Shown here piece by piece: positions 25,001 through 40,000 of a stretch of DNA of 64,000 nt. Both the position numbers and the translations under genes were made by a program. How positions within the stretch are numbered: position 1 is the first letter of the stretch; each line of letters starts with the position of its first letter. The notes below the pieces were generated by a model that had not been told where the DNA came from, searched no databases, and was given only the letters and a program-made list of their open reading frames with translations. Source of the stretch: Trochalopteron elliotii (taxonomy: Eukaryota; Chordata; Aves; Passeriformes; Leiothrichidae); assembly GCA_024734555.1 (NCBI GenBank), contig JANPWX010000209.1, positions 847,528-911,527 of the forward strand, written 5' to 3'.

Positions 25001-28000
25001 TAATACAGTATGCTATGGATTGTCATGCATTCTGATGTCTGGCATTTCAGATGATGTGCAGGAGGCTTATAACCTGATTAAGGACCTGGAACCTACAGCT
25101 CCACAGGTAATTGGAAAATTATGTCATGGCACATAAAGACAGAGGTTATAAACTGATGTGAAACCTGCCATATACAAAACTAGTATCCTTAGGACAGCTT
25201 GCCTCATTCCCACTCTTTAAACTCTTAAAACTTCTCATCCCTTCATCAACAATAAATTTAATGTGCATGCATAAAGTATTATATATGGGCATATATGAAT
25301 ACTTAGCCTGTTTATTACTGTACCACCTGGGTTCAACTAAGAATACAGCTCTGTTGTGTGCAGCCTTGATTTTGGAAAATGGACCATTACTGCATAGGTA
25401 AAAGCCTCTGTACAACTATAGCTGGTTGTCTTCCTGGTGGTAGCTTTCATCCCTCATATCTGCTAGCTCAGACGCTCATATAGTTTGTACTGAAGCCATT
25501 TCAATTAAAATGAGCTACATTAAATAGTTTTAATAAATGGTATTTTCTAATTCCATCATACTTTGGCTGCCATGAGTGAAAACTGCAGTATCCCTTGGCT
25601 GCTACTGTAATTTTCTTCCGTGGTAGTTCCAGCATCTTTAGTCTCTGATTTATTCCTCTTTGCTGTTTATTCTCCAAAAGTCACATAGCTGGGCATAAAA
25701 GAGACCTTTCATGAGTCTGTGTAAGGAATTAGATGGAGAAAGGGAGGGAAGGAGGGAAGGAGGGAAAAGGAAAACCCCAAAAACATAGATCCGGTGATTC
25801 TGTGCTGAGGAGCGTCTTCTGATGTTGCTTTACACTTCTTACATTTTTCAGTATAGCAAAACTTGCTTGCAAAGTTTTCTGCAGCTGTTGGTCCTATTGT
25901 ATCCTTTGTTGTCTCAATATACTTGGCAAATAATTCTTGATCACATTTTGAAATGAGAATCTTTGTGCTTTTTTTTTTTTCCATTTCTCACTCACACTTG
26001 TAAGGAACTCCCTGCTAAGACTTGCAAAACTACTTATAAAACCTCCTTGAGTACTTCTCAAATTTCTTCTTTGTCTCAATGCCTGTAGGATAATAATTAG
26101 ACATCTGTAAGACAGTTTGTGTGCTGAAATGATTACTTACTATCCTGGCTAGTACTCTCAGGTTGTTTCTTTACATTCTGTCATTGGTCTCTTGAAAGAG
26201 GTCTCTCTTCTTCTGTGTTAGCTCTGTGACAGGGCTGTCCTGGTTCATCAGGAGTACCTACTAAAACAGGTTTATAGATACAGTTCTTAATTACAAGATT
26301 TGGGTAAGACAAAAGAGTATGTTACATGCTGAGAAAAATTTGTTCAGAGAAGAATTAAACTATAGTTTCTCATACTAGAGGTTACAGGGTACTCAACTTC
26401 TGTTCCTAATTTCAGTAGAGTAACATGGCCACAGAGCACAAATATCTTGACATATTTGTCCTGATGAGAAACACTAGGAATTTTGCAGCAAGAATGTCAG
26501 TGGTTATGGTTAACCAATGTGCATAATTGAAAGGGGATCTGTGCTTAAGTATAACAATAGTGCACTTCATGGTGATATGATGGTAAAGAGGCCATGAAAG
26601 GATGTTGTCATGTTCCTCCTCCTGGTGCATTGTCTTTGACAATAAGACTTACCAGAAAACACTTTGTATCTAATATTAGGGGTACACTTTGTACCCCTTT
26701 GTATCTAATATATTTATTAGAAGTGACTACCTAGCAAATAGAATGTATTTTGGGGAACTAAATTACTACTGTGCTTAAGCACTACCACAGTGTAGTGGTT
26801 TGAAAGCAAAACCAGTGCGAGACTCCAAGTCAGAAATACAATTTAATAGAAAGAAGGAAGAATAAAATAAAAAAATACAATAGTTCAAAAGATCCCTGAC
26901 GGAGTCAGAATACAACCTGACACCCTGTTAGCTGGGGTGGTGGTAGCAGTCCAGATGAAGTGGTCTTGTTGAAGCAGTGATCCCATAGAAAGGTCTGGTA
27001 GCTCTTGTCCTCTGGGAATCCAGTGAGTAAGGGCTGCTTATACTGTCCCAAATCCCAGATTATATCCAGGTGAGAATGCTTGGCTCCTCTCCCTGGAGGG
27101 AGCATCTCACAATGGGATGATATCTTTCTATGAATCATAAAGTGAGTCTTCGGTGGCCCACTAAACAGAGATAGCTCCCGGAGGGAGTTACCTATGAGTC
27201 ATGCAGCAAGGCATTGATGGGGCCATTAACAGAAGATAGCCCAGAGGGAGGGGGCATGGGAAAACACTGCCCCACGTGGTTTCAACAGCTCATGAAGATG
27301 GTGATAGAATAGATACTTTGGGCACATCCTACACTGCAACCCAGGACACACAGTAACCAGCTGCCTACTAAACTCAGTTGTGATAGAGTTGAATATATGA
27401 AGAAAGTAATGTACACATAGGCTTTTATGTGTCTTCTGAAATCTTTATCATGTCTTCTCCGATCCCTTTTTTTTTCCCAGGAGTACATCCTCAAAGGGGT
27501 GGTAAATGCAGCACTTGGACAAGAAATGGGCTCGGTGAGTAAAGCCCATAAGGTTCTCCAGCTTCTCCAACAATATAATGTGAATAGATCTGTAGAAACT
27601 GGAATGGAGTGAAAGAGGCCGTCATTTCTTATTTAGATTGCAGGATTTCTGAGTTTCTTAACCTCCTTCTATACAATAATCAGTCCAGAATGAATGAAGT
27701 GCAAATTTCTGTTGCTGATCTTGATAGTAAATCAAGATTAATTTGATTTCTCTATCCTGTTTACAAAACCCCTTTTTGCTTTGTACGGCATTCTTCTTTA
27801 TCTAGGCACACAGAGTGGCACATTTACCTTTTCTATTTTTGCTTCAGCCCTGGTTTATCTGTTAGTTGCTCCCCAAGTGTTCCTCAGAGCATATTTTTGC
27901 TGTGTATTGTAGCATCAACACTGGAACTCATCTTGGATTTCTTTTTTATTCCTCTTCCAGAGAGATCATCTGAAAATTGCTCAGCAGTTCTTCCAGCTGG

Positions 28001-31000
28001 TGGGGGAATCAGCCAGTGAATGTGGTATGTTTGACATGTTCTTTTTCCATTAAGTAAGCCATCTTAAAATATCCAAATAAATACCATCATATCTGTGTCT
28101 AACTGCCTACTGTTAGCAGGAATATTGCTAGGCATTTTGTTTCTATAGGCTGAGTTTCAGAAAGTCTAAACTGTAGTCTAAAACAAATTTGCAAGTTTAA
28201 AATAGAAGTCTTGATTCCAAACCTTACTATACTATTTCATCTGGAAAAGACGCTGTACTGCAAACTGCAAGTCTTTGTGAGAGACTCTATGGCAGCTTGC
28301 CTTTCCCTAATAATCCCCATTAGAGAAACAGAAGACAACAGCCTAATTAATTAAAGTGAGTGGCTGAAACCTCACAGGCAAAGATACACAGGTACAAGTC
28401 TAGGACCACTAATGAAAACCTGTCAAGTACATAGAGTCCTAGCATGGAGTATGCCCTGAAATTGATGGTCATAAAAATGTAAAGAGGACTTTGGCTACAG
28501 GGAGAAATGGAAGCTCTGAGACTAACTTCTTGCTTGAATAAGAGAGAGAAAAAAAGGCCTTATAACCCACCCACCACCATGCCCCAAAATCAGTATATTT
28601 TCAATATTTAGTTTTATTTACTCAGTAATGGACCAGACCAAATGGACTTCTCTTTCCTTCTCTTTGCCAAAACCAAAAATCCCAAATACAAAAAAAGAGT
28701 CAGTAGTTGTAACATAGAAAATCAGACTAAATGGGCCTTGCCAGTTTCCTTTGTAGGCATTGTCACTTATTATTGTTTCTTTAGGTGGGTAACTTGTGCA
28801 TGTTTATGGTGCAAACAGCTCATGGTCCTCAGTGACAGAGTGCCGTCTCCTGTGTCCATGGTGACTAAAGAGAAGAAGCTCCAGAGAGAGTGGCATCACT
28901 GATGAAAGTTTCAGAAATACTGTTGAGCCATTCTATTCTGTTCCCCTTGCAGCCCTGGTACTATTGAGGTCATGCATCAGAGAATTTCACGTAGGAAGGC
29001 TGGAAGTGGTTCCATAGATGAGATTTCCCTAACTCATTCTTTGTGCATTGAAGCTATCCCTTCAGAGTTGGGATCCCAGAAAACAGGAAGAAACAATATG
29101 AACCATAGCAGGGGAGGACTCAGTGAGTGGGAACATCTTAATGCCTGTAATAGTCATGCAGGTGTGACAAGTGACCAGAGCACACATGGTTAAAAATAAT
29201 ACAGAGATAGTTAGAGAAAAGATAGTCAGGAAAAGGATTTCTTGTGAAGATATAGCCCAAAACTGAAATTGTTAGGAAGCCAAAAGTCTGTATTTTACTG
29301 TGAAATATTTTTAAACTCATATGCAAAATAAAGATAGAGAGGCTGAGACTTCTACCTTTCAATGACTGGGGTGGGGAAATGGCAACAGAAATGCAGTACA
29401 GTGGGGAAGGTGGATTACTTGAAAAAAATGAGCCTATGGGAAGGATTGGTTCCAATCAGAGGTAAAGGAAACATCAGTACTGCGAGCATTTTACCCACTT
29501 GGTACTTCCATGTAAAAACTGCTTTGTCATCTTCTTAAAAGTTTGTGGGAGGACACTGCCATAGAGAAGAGCACACAGTTCAGGGCAATTCCTTTAAAGG
29601 TAAAATAATATGAGGGGTTTTGTTTAACCTCAAATGAAGAACAGATGGAGGTCAACAAACTGTAGATAGGAAATAGAGGAGGCAAACAGTTCTATTTAGG
29701 TAGGATATAACAAAAAGCCACACACATGAAGCCCAAGTATATAAGTGTTTTTATTCAAAAATTTGATGTTTTTTAAAAAGCTGGATAAAGTGGAAAGCCT
29801 GATTTTAGAAGAGGAAGCTAAAAACTAAAGTAATTTTTTTATGTGATAGGTGAAAGGTAACATGTAGGATATTGTTTCTATTTAATGTACAATGGGGATT
29901 GTACACGAAATAAACATACGTTGTAAGTAAGTGTACATAAATATAAATAGATTATGCCAGTGGAAAAATGGTTCTAAATATGATGGAAAATTTCTCTCAA
30001 AATAAATATCTTTTCTTTATCAGTTAGTAAAATAATCTTGTTTTCAACTATATGTTTAGATGGGCAACTCACTATTGAAGCCAAATTATTCAGCAGCCAG
30101 CCTGGATAGGAACAGTGAGTGGCATATTAAACAAGTTACACATTTTATATAGAAAGATAAGTAATAGTTGGAGACTTTTGTTCTGCCCATAAATGTTTGA
30201 CCAAATAAATGCAATTACATAGCATAATAAACAGCATGAACTTTTTGTTTCTGTCTTTCTTAGAGAAAGTACAAGTGAACAGGTAACTCTGGATCAATAT
30301 TGAATTACACACCATCTGGGCTGAAATTTTATTATTAAATTACAATTCTACTACAGTCATCTGAATATAATCAAATTCAAAATCCATATGTTAGCAAGTA
30401 CCTCAAAAAATGTCCACTGTACTAATCCTAAGAAGAGAAGCTACATAATAACCTGTCTCATTTCTAGCAGAAAATTTACAGGGAAATAGCAGTGAAAAGG
30501 ATAAAATGCACCTGATTTGAACACTTGAAAGAACCTTTTGTTTATCTAAAGAAAAGGGCTTGTGTTCATAATTAATAAGCTGTAGGAGACAAATAATGAC
30601 ATGACTAGTGTGAGAAACTATGCTCACTTTTTAAAATTTGTTAAACCTTAACAAAATATAATGAAGGACTGAATAAGGAGAAAGACCGGCGCTGGCACTC
30701 TCCGTGACCAGCAGCCACGTGCTCGTTTACAAAAGTGCCTGTTTCTGCAGTTTATACCCTTGGCTCCCTCAAAGTCTTGTCAGTCAACCCCTTCTTTGCC
30801 GTCCATTGGCGAAAATCAGTTTCTTATGCCTTGATTGGAGGCCAGCTGTTGCCATAGTAACAAGCCAGGCCTACCTAAATACCCGGACCACCAAGGCCAA
30901 CAATATAAGGGGGAGGGGAAAGAGGATTATGGGAAGACATATCACAATAACATAACTATACATCTACAAAACTTCTTCTAGCATACACATAATATTTATC

Positions 31001-34000
31001 CCTTAATTGTGAGAGCCAACCATCTCATTACTCATCTATAACAACTAGGTTTGCCAGTGGTACAGAATTACCCATAGTAGTACAAATAAAAGCTTCTGTA
31101 ATGATGAAAGATGTGAAAGACTATATAAGACTGGGTAATAATATGCAAATTAAATTTAGCAAAGTTATTGCAAAAGTTGAAGAGGCTCTTAAGAATTGAT
31201 AAGGACAGAGAAAACAAAAATAATTACTGTGTTATTGTATACAGATGTGATTATTTTCCTTGAATACTGTCTATAGTTCTGGTTCTTACCTTTCTTTAAA
31301 GAAAAGGTAGACCAAGAAAGGATACAATAAATACAGCAAAGATGATCAAAGAAGTGGGATAGATTCTTGAAGTAGGAGAAAAGGAGAGATTAAATAAAGC
31401 AGAATACATGGACAGAAAAATTATGACTGAGTTTGATTATGTACATCATAAATGACAAGGAAAAGAGGAATAGAAAAGAATTCTTTACAATACAAGAATC
31501 AGACAACATTGACATAAATTATCACTCAAGACAATTAAACAATATTAATTACTTTTTCACATAACACAACTTATTTGATAGGGAAACTTGCAAGAACCAG
31601 AATGTTTAAAAAAAAATGTAGATGAAAAGTCCATTGGCTATTTAACACAAATTTTTCAGCGGTGATTAAGAAGTCATCAGGGCAGATTGTTGGGAGCTGG
31701 GATAAACTTCAGCAGAAGTGCCATTACATATCACATATGTGAAACCAGAATATCTTCTTTCTAAAGCTGTATATTCTTACCCAGAAAATTCTGAACTGGA
31801 CAAACCTTGCATCCAATATAATAGTTTTGATGTTCTTGGGTAACTTAGTGTATTAGCCACTATCTTGAATACTTGTGGTCATTTGTTTTGCTGGATTTAG
31901 AACGAAGAACAGAATTCTTGCTGTTTGTGTACTTGGACTTTTCCTAAGTAGCCAGCTATGCTGTTCCAGCATGTACATCATGCTTCAGCACTTCCCATCC
32001 AGCTAATCCTTGCAAGGACCTTTAACGTCTTTATCAAGCTGCAAAGCAGCTAAGCAACTTGATAAAGAATAATACAGAAGTAGGTTCTGTTTGCTAGAGT
32101 GAGGAAATCTTTTTTGCAGTGTCTTTGCTTGCAACTGGGCCTATGTCCCAGTTTTGCCTGGGATAGAGTTAAATTTCTTCTTAGAGAATGATACAGTGCT
32201 GCATTTTGAATGTAGTATGTGAATAATGTTGATAATGCAGTGATGTTTTAGTTTTTGCAAAGTCAAGGACTTTCCAGTTTCCCATGTTCTGCCAGTGAGG
32301 AGCTGCACAAGAAGTTGGGAGGGAGCATGGCCAGGACAACTGATCTGAATGAGCTGAAGGGTTATATCATACCATAGAACACCATGCCCAGTACATGAAC
32401 TGGGGGGAGTTGGCTGGGAGGGGCTTACTGTGGTTTGGGGTGGGGCTGGGCATGGGTCGGTTGGTGGTGAGCAATTGTTTTCTGGATCATTTGTTTCTCC
32501 TGGGTTTTATTCCTCTCTCTCTCCCTCCCCTTTTCATTACTATTATTATTACTAATAATATTTTATTTCAATTATCATCCATTCTTATCTCAACCCACAA
32601 GTTTTACCTTTTTTTTTAGGGGGGAAGAGGGTGAAGTGAACAAGCAGCTGAGTGGTACTTAGTTGCCAGCTGGGGTTAAACCGCAACAGTTTACAAGGCT
32701 TCTTACTTTAATGTGGGTTATCAAAAAATAATGGATTAAAATGAAAATCTGGAATATTTTTCCTGACTTGCTTTTGTTAACTGTAGAAATTCCATTGACT
32801 GCATTAAGAAAAGCAGCAACAGGAGTTTAGGAAGAAGACAGTGTCATTTATTCATAAAGTAATTTATAGTCATCAATTAAGCCCCTTGCTTTTTTTAATT
32901 AGATCTCTGCTTTGGAGGTTTAAGGATCGTGGAGTAAACTGAGTTAATGTGCAAGTCATTTCCATTCAATGTACACATTTTATCTCATGTTGGATGTTGT
33001 GCACTTTAATAGGGGACAGACAAAACAAAAACTGAAAGACATCCAGGAAGCATTTAGAGTGTAGGAGTCAATATTCATTCTCTAGCAGCAGAAATAACAG
33101 CAACATGGGGTTTTTTTAAGCTTGATAAAAAATCTTGATCCTAATGACATGAAATGGAACAGACACTACGAAGGAGGATATAAGCAGATTTTTATAGTGA
33201 GTTCTCATTCTTTTCTATGAGGGTCTCACCTGGGTGGGAAATTAAACAGATCAGACTTCTTTTAAGGAGGAAATGGGGCAAGAGGAACATCAGTGAAAAC
33301 AAATTAACATTCCCATTAAATACAGTGTTTCTGGCGCTTAGCATGTCTTACAAAGTTGGTCCTGTTTTAGGACCAACTCAGGCATATTTGATGTTAGGTG
33401 AGAGGAATGAAACATTTCTTCTGAACCTCATGCAGTCTTTTCTTTGAGATTCTCTTAGGTCACCATAAGTAATTTTTTTCAAATGACAAATTTTTCCTCT
33501 TTCTGCATAAGCCACATGGGATGAATTAGAAAATTCTAGTTTCTCTGTCACTAGGTAGTATTAATAACTGAGTTGTATGAGATAGAGAGATGTTTGCGGC
33601 AATTTCAGGGCACACGAAAGAACAAGGCAGGCACAGCAGGTCAAGGGAAGGCTCCTCTCTATTTTAATTATCTGACTCCATTCTTATATACATTTGTACA
33701 GAGGTCAAGAGATTGGTTACACATGTTGCCACCTCTTCGACCTGGATGGTGAACATCGCCATCCATCATATTTCTCCTCCCAGAGCAGAAATATGTAAAC
33801 AATAGATAATTGCTAAAAATATACATTGTTTTCTTGAAGCTGAGTGGGAATCTGCACTGCAAGATTACAAACACTTGCAAGCAAGAAAACTGAGGGCAAC
33901 AGATGTTGTACTTGTTTGGTTTTTTTAATGGAACCTTTCAGTAAAATGTGTGGGGGATGGTGTACTGGGATAATAAAACTTTCTGCCAAGGTGTGGACAT

Positions 34001-37000
34001 AATATATACTAAAATTTAGAAACACTCAAATAATTTATGAGAATATTGTGTTTCTAATATTTTGTTATTGTGATTCATTTTTACTAAAAATGCATCCTCA
34101 GTTTTAAGTCTTCTTTGCATGTTTTGCATTTTTTAAATTTTGTTCAAAATAAATTGTGATTTTATGAACTTCAGAAATCAAATTTCAGAGAAAAGGGGCA
34201 TTTTTGAGTTATCTATAGTCTCGTTAATCAGTGTTTCTTGGCTCTTTTTTATAAAACTTTTTCTGTTATTGTCTGGTTAAGGCATATATATGTCATGAAA
34301 ACTATGCCTGCATGTAAAAAAGGATATATAAATATACAGGCCAGTTCTCAAGTGAACACTTCATAAATTACCAAATAATCTTCTGAAGTTGGAGAACTGA
34401 ATGGTATGGTTCAGACATAGGTAAGGATTGATTGTCTCTATATGGAAATGACAGGACATCCAAGCTCAGTATCTCCTAGTGCTAAAAGATAAAAAATGAA
34501 AATATTTTACTTTCCTTTGAAATGAATTTTGACATCTTCTATAGTTCTTTCTGAGAATAATTACTACTTACCATATTTAAAGGAGAATATACAGTTTTCC
34601 AGTGGAATGCTCAATTTTGTGTGGTGGTGTGGAGTCAAAATATTGGCCTTTTGTTACATTAAATTTCTTTATACAGAAAAGTTATTTTAATTTTTTGATG
34701 TGGATGGATTGATGATAACCAACAGTCAATAGCAGATTACCTCAGGGATATTGGTTTCCTCTGGATCTTATCTTTTGTCACCTTTCCAAACTGCACAGAA
34801 CAGCATCCTCTCTAATGATCGCTTGATGTAGTGGAATAGTAGTGATTTGATATCACTTCCATTTAGGCCTTCCCAGCTGCCACCTGGGTTCATCCATGTC
34901 TGCCAGCTGGGTCTAACAAAAATTAGTCCTAGTAAGCTTACTTCAGAATCTTTTAAGTTTTGAGATAGTTTTCAGTAACACAGCTTGCAATGTTAGAGTA
35001 GGTGACAGCATAATATAGTTGCAACAAAGTTTATGATGACATAGCTGGCAGCAAAGTTTAGTGATGCTCATTTGAACTGATAGGTCTAACTTATTTATAG
35101 CTTTACCTCTTGTGAGCAATGTAGTAATCCCAAATGCATGGACAATTATTTCCATACTGTCTGATATCACTATTTTACCTGTTCCTGTTTTAATTCTTTT
35201 TTATAATAATATTTTCAGTATAACAAGTTTTCTCTCTTACTCAAACTAAAACTAAAATATGTAGAGTTTCTTTGTCCAGGATATCCAAAAAGCATAATTT
35301 TAAAGAAAGAAGGCTAATGGTGTAAGAAGAGCAAACTCAGGTTTCATATAGTGTCATTTACTAAGAATAAGAATAATTCATGGTAAAATTATACTATGCA
35401 AATTGTGTCACGGAAAAGACTTGTTAGGTAAAATGTTATTTGTCTCTGTAGAGTTTGCTGTTGAACAAAGTCTTGCAAAAGTTGTTGGATGCTGTAGAGA
35501 GAGTTGACAAGATGAACTAATGTTTTTTTTCCTAACCTCAAGTATGGTCCTTTGCCTGAAAAGGCAAGCTACGCTATTTTTAGAAACTAGCTGCTTTCGT
35601 AGGTGCCAGCAATCTTGACAGTGATTTCCATTACCGTGTGTTTTTAAATTCTACAAATTTGCGTTTCTTTTGAATTTTAGATACCATTCCCGGGAGACAG
35701 TGCATGTCCTCCTGCTTCTTTCTTCTTAGACAATTTCCTAATGTCCTAATTTACCTCAACTCAATCAAGGTTAGTACTGTTATTTAATATTGATAGTACT
35801 GTAATGTATGGAATCACTACTATAAGACTGTACTATGTGAGACACAATGGAAACATAAAAACATACAGAAACAAAACAGTAAAAATAAAACACAGGAGTG
35901 ATAGTGGGACATCAGTGGTCAGTACTGTAAATGGATTAAAATGCAAAGAAGCAATTTAGAAAATAGTACCGTGGAGCATGGTGGGCATGATGGACTTCTC
36001 ACACTTGTAATATAACCATTATCAGGCTTTCTGGTGGCACCACAGAAGACAAGAAATATAATTAAAGGAAGACAATGAAAAAAACCCATGCATATTTACA
36101 GGGTGGGCAGCATGGAGGAAAAAAACCCAAATGTTTTCTCTAAGACTTATCAAGTAAGTGATAGAGATTATTGTCACTGGTTAATAATTGGGACATTTTA
36201 GTAAATGAGAGTGCATAAGGAAGATAGGACACGAAGGACTCTGAAAGGAATAGCATTTACATTTTACAGGGAAAACAGTCACTGAAGGACTAAAATAGGG
36301 CAGTATTACCAAAGCAGTAAGTTAGGAATGTTATTTTTGAGGAAGTTATCTGAGTACCCTGCAGGCAATGTTGCATTTTTCAAAATAAGAGAAGCTTGAA
36401 GTCAACATCATACAACATTATCAGATCAGTGGATAGAATGGGTATAACTTACAGATACACAGTTAAAGTCAGATGTGAGGAAAGAGGGAGGCTGGAGTAT
36501 GATTATGCAATAAATGATTGCAGTCTTGTTCCAGTAGTTTGAAAGTAGAGTTGAAACAACTCTGTGTTTGGTAGGAAGAGGAATGAGAATCTTGAAAGAA
36601 ATTATTAAAAGAATTGGGATAGACACGAGGTGAGCATAACTAAAATGTTATAGGGAGTATGAAATCTAAAGAAAAGCATGTGATTGTAATGAGGCCCAAA
36701 AACAGCTGCTGAGTGAAAAATGGTGAAGGTGTAGTGTTTTTAAACTTTGTCTGGAAGGAGACCTTTGAAGAAATCCCAGTGTCTTTAGCCACTGGAATGG
36801 CTCCAGGGTAGCGGAATTAAGAGATACACCACCACTACTCCAAACTGGAGTAAGTGTGTAATTGCAGAAAAGGAAATTAACATTAAGAATTGCTTTGCCT
36901 TACTTGAGCCATTTAAAGTTAGATTTCTAGTTAGAACTGGTCATCTGGTCTCAGTTTATTGCCAATGGGTATAGATGGTAATTTCCAGAGAATTCATTCT

Positions 37001-40000
37001 GTGTATTTCTTACCTTTATAGTGCAATTGATTACTCCACAGATATGCTTAGGTCTTTCCATTTCCTTGAAAAGTTTCTTAAACAATTAGTTCTGACCCGA
37101 AAAGGTCAAAGTTAAATGTGATTGCAAACCACCTCCAAGGTATATGGGGCAAAAATGTACTGCCTACTGCAACTTTTCTTGCTTGTTCCTTTTGAAGTAG
37201 TTGATCACTCTTATAATTTTTCAGCTGAGACTAGCCATGCTTGGATTTACTTAAGTCATTTCCCTTCTCTATGGGTCACAGGGATGCAAATAAAGTTCTT
37301 TCTGTACCATGTTACAGGCAAGGTGTACATGGATTTACCTTTGTGTTTCATTCACAGGAATACACTTTAGTAGAATCTCTGCAGCTCGTAAAATGCGGCT
37401 GCCCTCTATGAAGATTATTTGCTTGGTATTCTCTCAAGAAACACCACTTTCATCTGTGATCAATTAAAACTGTTTTAGAAAGCATAAGAAAGTCTTAGAG
37501 GACACCTTACTATAAATATATTGCCAGCTGCCCCGAGGGTGACATTATAACACTGTCAGGGATTAACTGAGTAAAAAACAACCTGATTCAGGCTCTGCTG
37601 AGTTGTGATCACAATGGAAATTCTTCATTTTTAAGCTGTGTATCTGAGCATCTCATTGAAATGGACATCACTCAGAGGACAGTTGGTTTTATGAAAACAT
37701 TGAAGACCTCTAAAAAGGCCACAAAAGAGTAAAGTAAAAAACCCATATAATGTGGTTTAAAAATAAAAAAAAAAAGAAAGAAAGAAAGAAACTAGCTGCT
37801 GTGAATGTGTTGTATTATCAGCAGCACTTGTTCATTTCTCCTGATTCTGGTTTTGCAGTAGGTCTAGTCTCTAACACTTACATGGCCAGGACAGAATGAC
37901 ACCTTTTTTGAGTTTGGTTGTTGACAAAGGTTCTTCTCCATTTTAATTAAAAAATACAGTGGGGTCTACTTGAACAGAAGAAAGCATTTGCACAGAAAAA
38001 CTAGCATCTGGCTCACCAGCTTTGCTCAACCTGGAATTTGTGATGATTCACATGAAACTGCTGTTGAGAAAGAATGCAGTAAAGTGTCGTAATACTCATA
38101 TGGTGAAACCCTTTAGTTCACTGTAAGGGCAGTGAAATGTTTTCACAAACTGAGCTTAAGGTTCACCCCAGTTGGTTCATCCTCATACTGTCACACAGCT
38201 TGCTGTATTTGCTGGCTTGTGCATGCTACCATAGACTATTTGGGTGAAACTTGGACATTTGACAAGTAGTGGCAATCCCTCACCTTTCCTTTCAAGGCAC
38301 TACCTTGATGTATGTGGGTGGACTAAATCAGTACCCTTTGTAGACTGCCTGTGACAGTGAAAGGACGAGGTTCCTCAGTGTCCCTACATTATGAAAGAAG
38401 ACACTACTGGGAAAGGGATTTGTGCCTTGCTTAGTTTACCTTTTGTACAGTCCCAACTATGCTTTTTACCTTCTCCTCACTCTAAAGAGGGAAAAAAACA
38501 CAAGTTCGATCTTCCTACACAAGTTCCATTTCCTCTATAAATGTTGTATAAGGAAAAGCATTTTTTCTTCCCTATACCTTGCTATTATGCACACAGGGAG
38601 GCTTTCTTGCAGTAACTGTATTGGATAAACCACCTGTTTTCCCATGCTCTCTCATAAGCACTGCACTGCTGCTCAGCAGGGATCCTCAATCCCATCCATG
38701 CTTGCATCTAGTATTGTATTCTGTCTTATCTCTGCCAGCTTTACTGGTCCAGCAGTGTGGGACAGTGCTGAATGTAGAACACAGCTGACTTTTGGTCATC
38801 TGAGTCATACTTCAGTCTGACTGTGATCAGGTCAACCCTAAATATCAGCCTAACCTGTACCTTGAGTTACATTTCCTGCTTTGACCCATGTAGCTTTTCA
38901 GAAAAGATACAGCTAGTTCAATCTGATGTGTCCTAAACCAGATGTGTCATATCTAGTGCTATGGGAGAGAAAAACTCAGTGTTGCACTTCAACTAGAGAG
39001 AAGGGTACCTGTAAGCAAGGCTTTGCTTAAAGAAGTCCTATTACCTAGTGTGCTGCCTGCTACAGCCCAGTACTGTGGCTCCACCTCCATTATGAGATCC
39101 ATTTGGTCAGATTAGCATCCATCACATAACCAGATGCACAGGATCTCTTGATAAGCCGTGACAAGTCTTGGATAAACAAACTGTTCTTCGCCTTTAAGAC
39201 TCAAGGAAGTCAACTGCCTATTTACCCACCCTAGTGGTGAAATAAATGCTTTGGGAGGTGAAAGAGACCATGGCAGCGCAACATGTCTTCACATGCTCCA
39301 AGTGAAAATTATACCCACAAAAAGCTGCCACTGCAATTTTGAGCTTGGAACATTTTTCAGATCTCTCATTGTTAATATTGTGAAATGTTTCAGCAGTGTT
39401 TGTAGTCACAAATGTAGAATGGAAAAGCTAGTCCATCATTTTTCTGCCCACTGTTTATAAATACCATATGTTCCTAATGTGGGATTTTCTTTTTCCTTCC
39501 CATTGTCTTCTTTATATGGTCTGACTCAGATTGGGGCAGGGAGGGGATATGTTTTTAATGTTGTTTTATCATGGGAAGAGTTTTTTTGGCTGAATTTATT
39601 TGGGGTTTGTTCATATTTTTCAGAGTTACTTCTATAACAGTGACACTTTTAACTTCAACTATGCCCAAGCCAAAGCTGCAGTGGGCAATTTTAGTGAAGC
39701 TGAAGAGGTATGTATATATTTCTTTGGAAAACAGCAATGGAGACATGTCCCCCATATTCCCCTCTTTCCTTCCTTTTCTTCACCCAGATATTCATGTTTG
39801 TTGAAAATAAGCAAGTTCTGTGGAACATCTTCTTCCCCATAGAGGAACTGAATCTCTCAGTGAGCACTATTCAGAAAAGATTATCTTGCTAATCTTGTAA
39901 TGTGAGGTATACAGGGAGTCACGCTGCTTGTGGTGCATCACAGGAGTGCTTGCAGCTACCTCTAATTGATCCATGAATGGCCTCTTAATCAGATTTTCCA

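Larger units (their letters stand above)
21962..25050 (+). other. IFT56 intron 9
   Basis: 3.1 kb holding an antisense CR1 (22545-23520) and a T15/A17 inverted homopolymer pair (24152-24208). The rest is unremarkable. Confidence 0.8.
25107..27480 (+). other. IFT56 intron 10
   Basis: 2.4 kb with a polypurine GGGA-type microsatellite (25736-25770) and an antisense solo LTR (26791-27348) close to the 3' splice site. Confidence 0.8.
28025..35680 (+). other. IFT56 intron 12
   Basis: 7.7 kb, the repeat-richest intron: LTR-like block 30663-30985, old CR1 31040-31665, solo LTR 32144-32688 and LTR-like block 33591-33901. I see no nested gene. 28070-30650 and 33902-35680 hold nothing I recognise. Confidence 0.8.

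Noticed and set aside
26905..27138. 77-codon minus-strand frame resembling one at 57499-57735
   Set aside because: The similarity arises because both lie in copies of the same LTR; LTRs are non-coding here.
38501..38520. tRNA B-box-like string gttcgatctt
   Set aside because: No A box or cloverleaf can be built around it.
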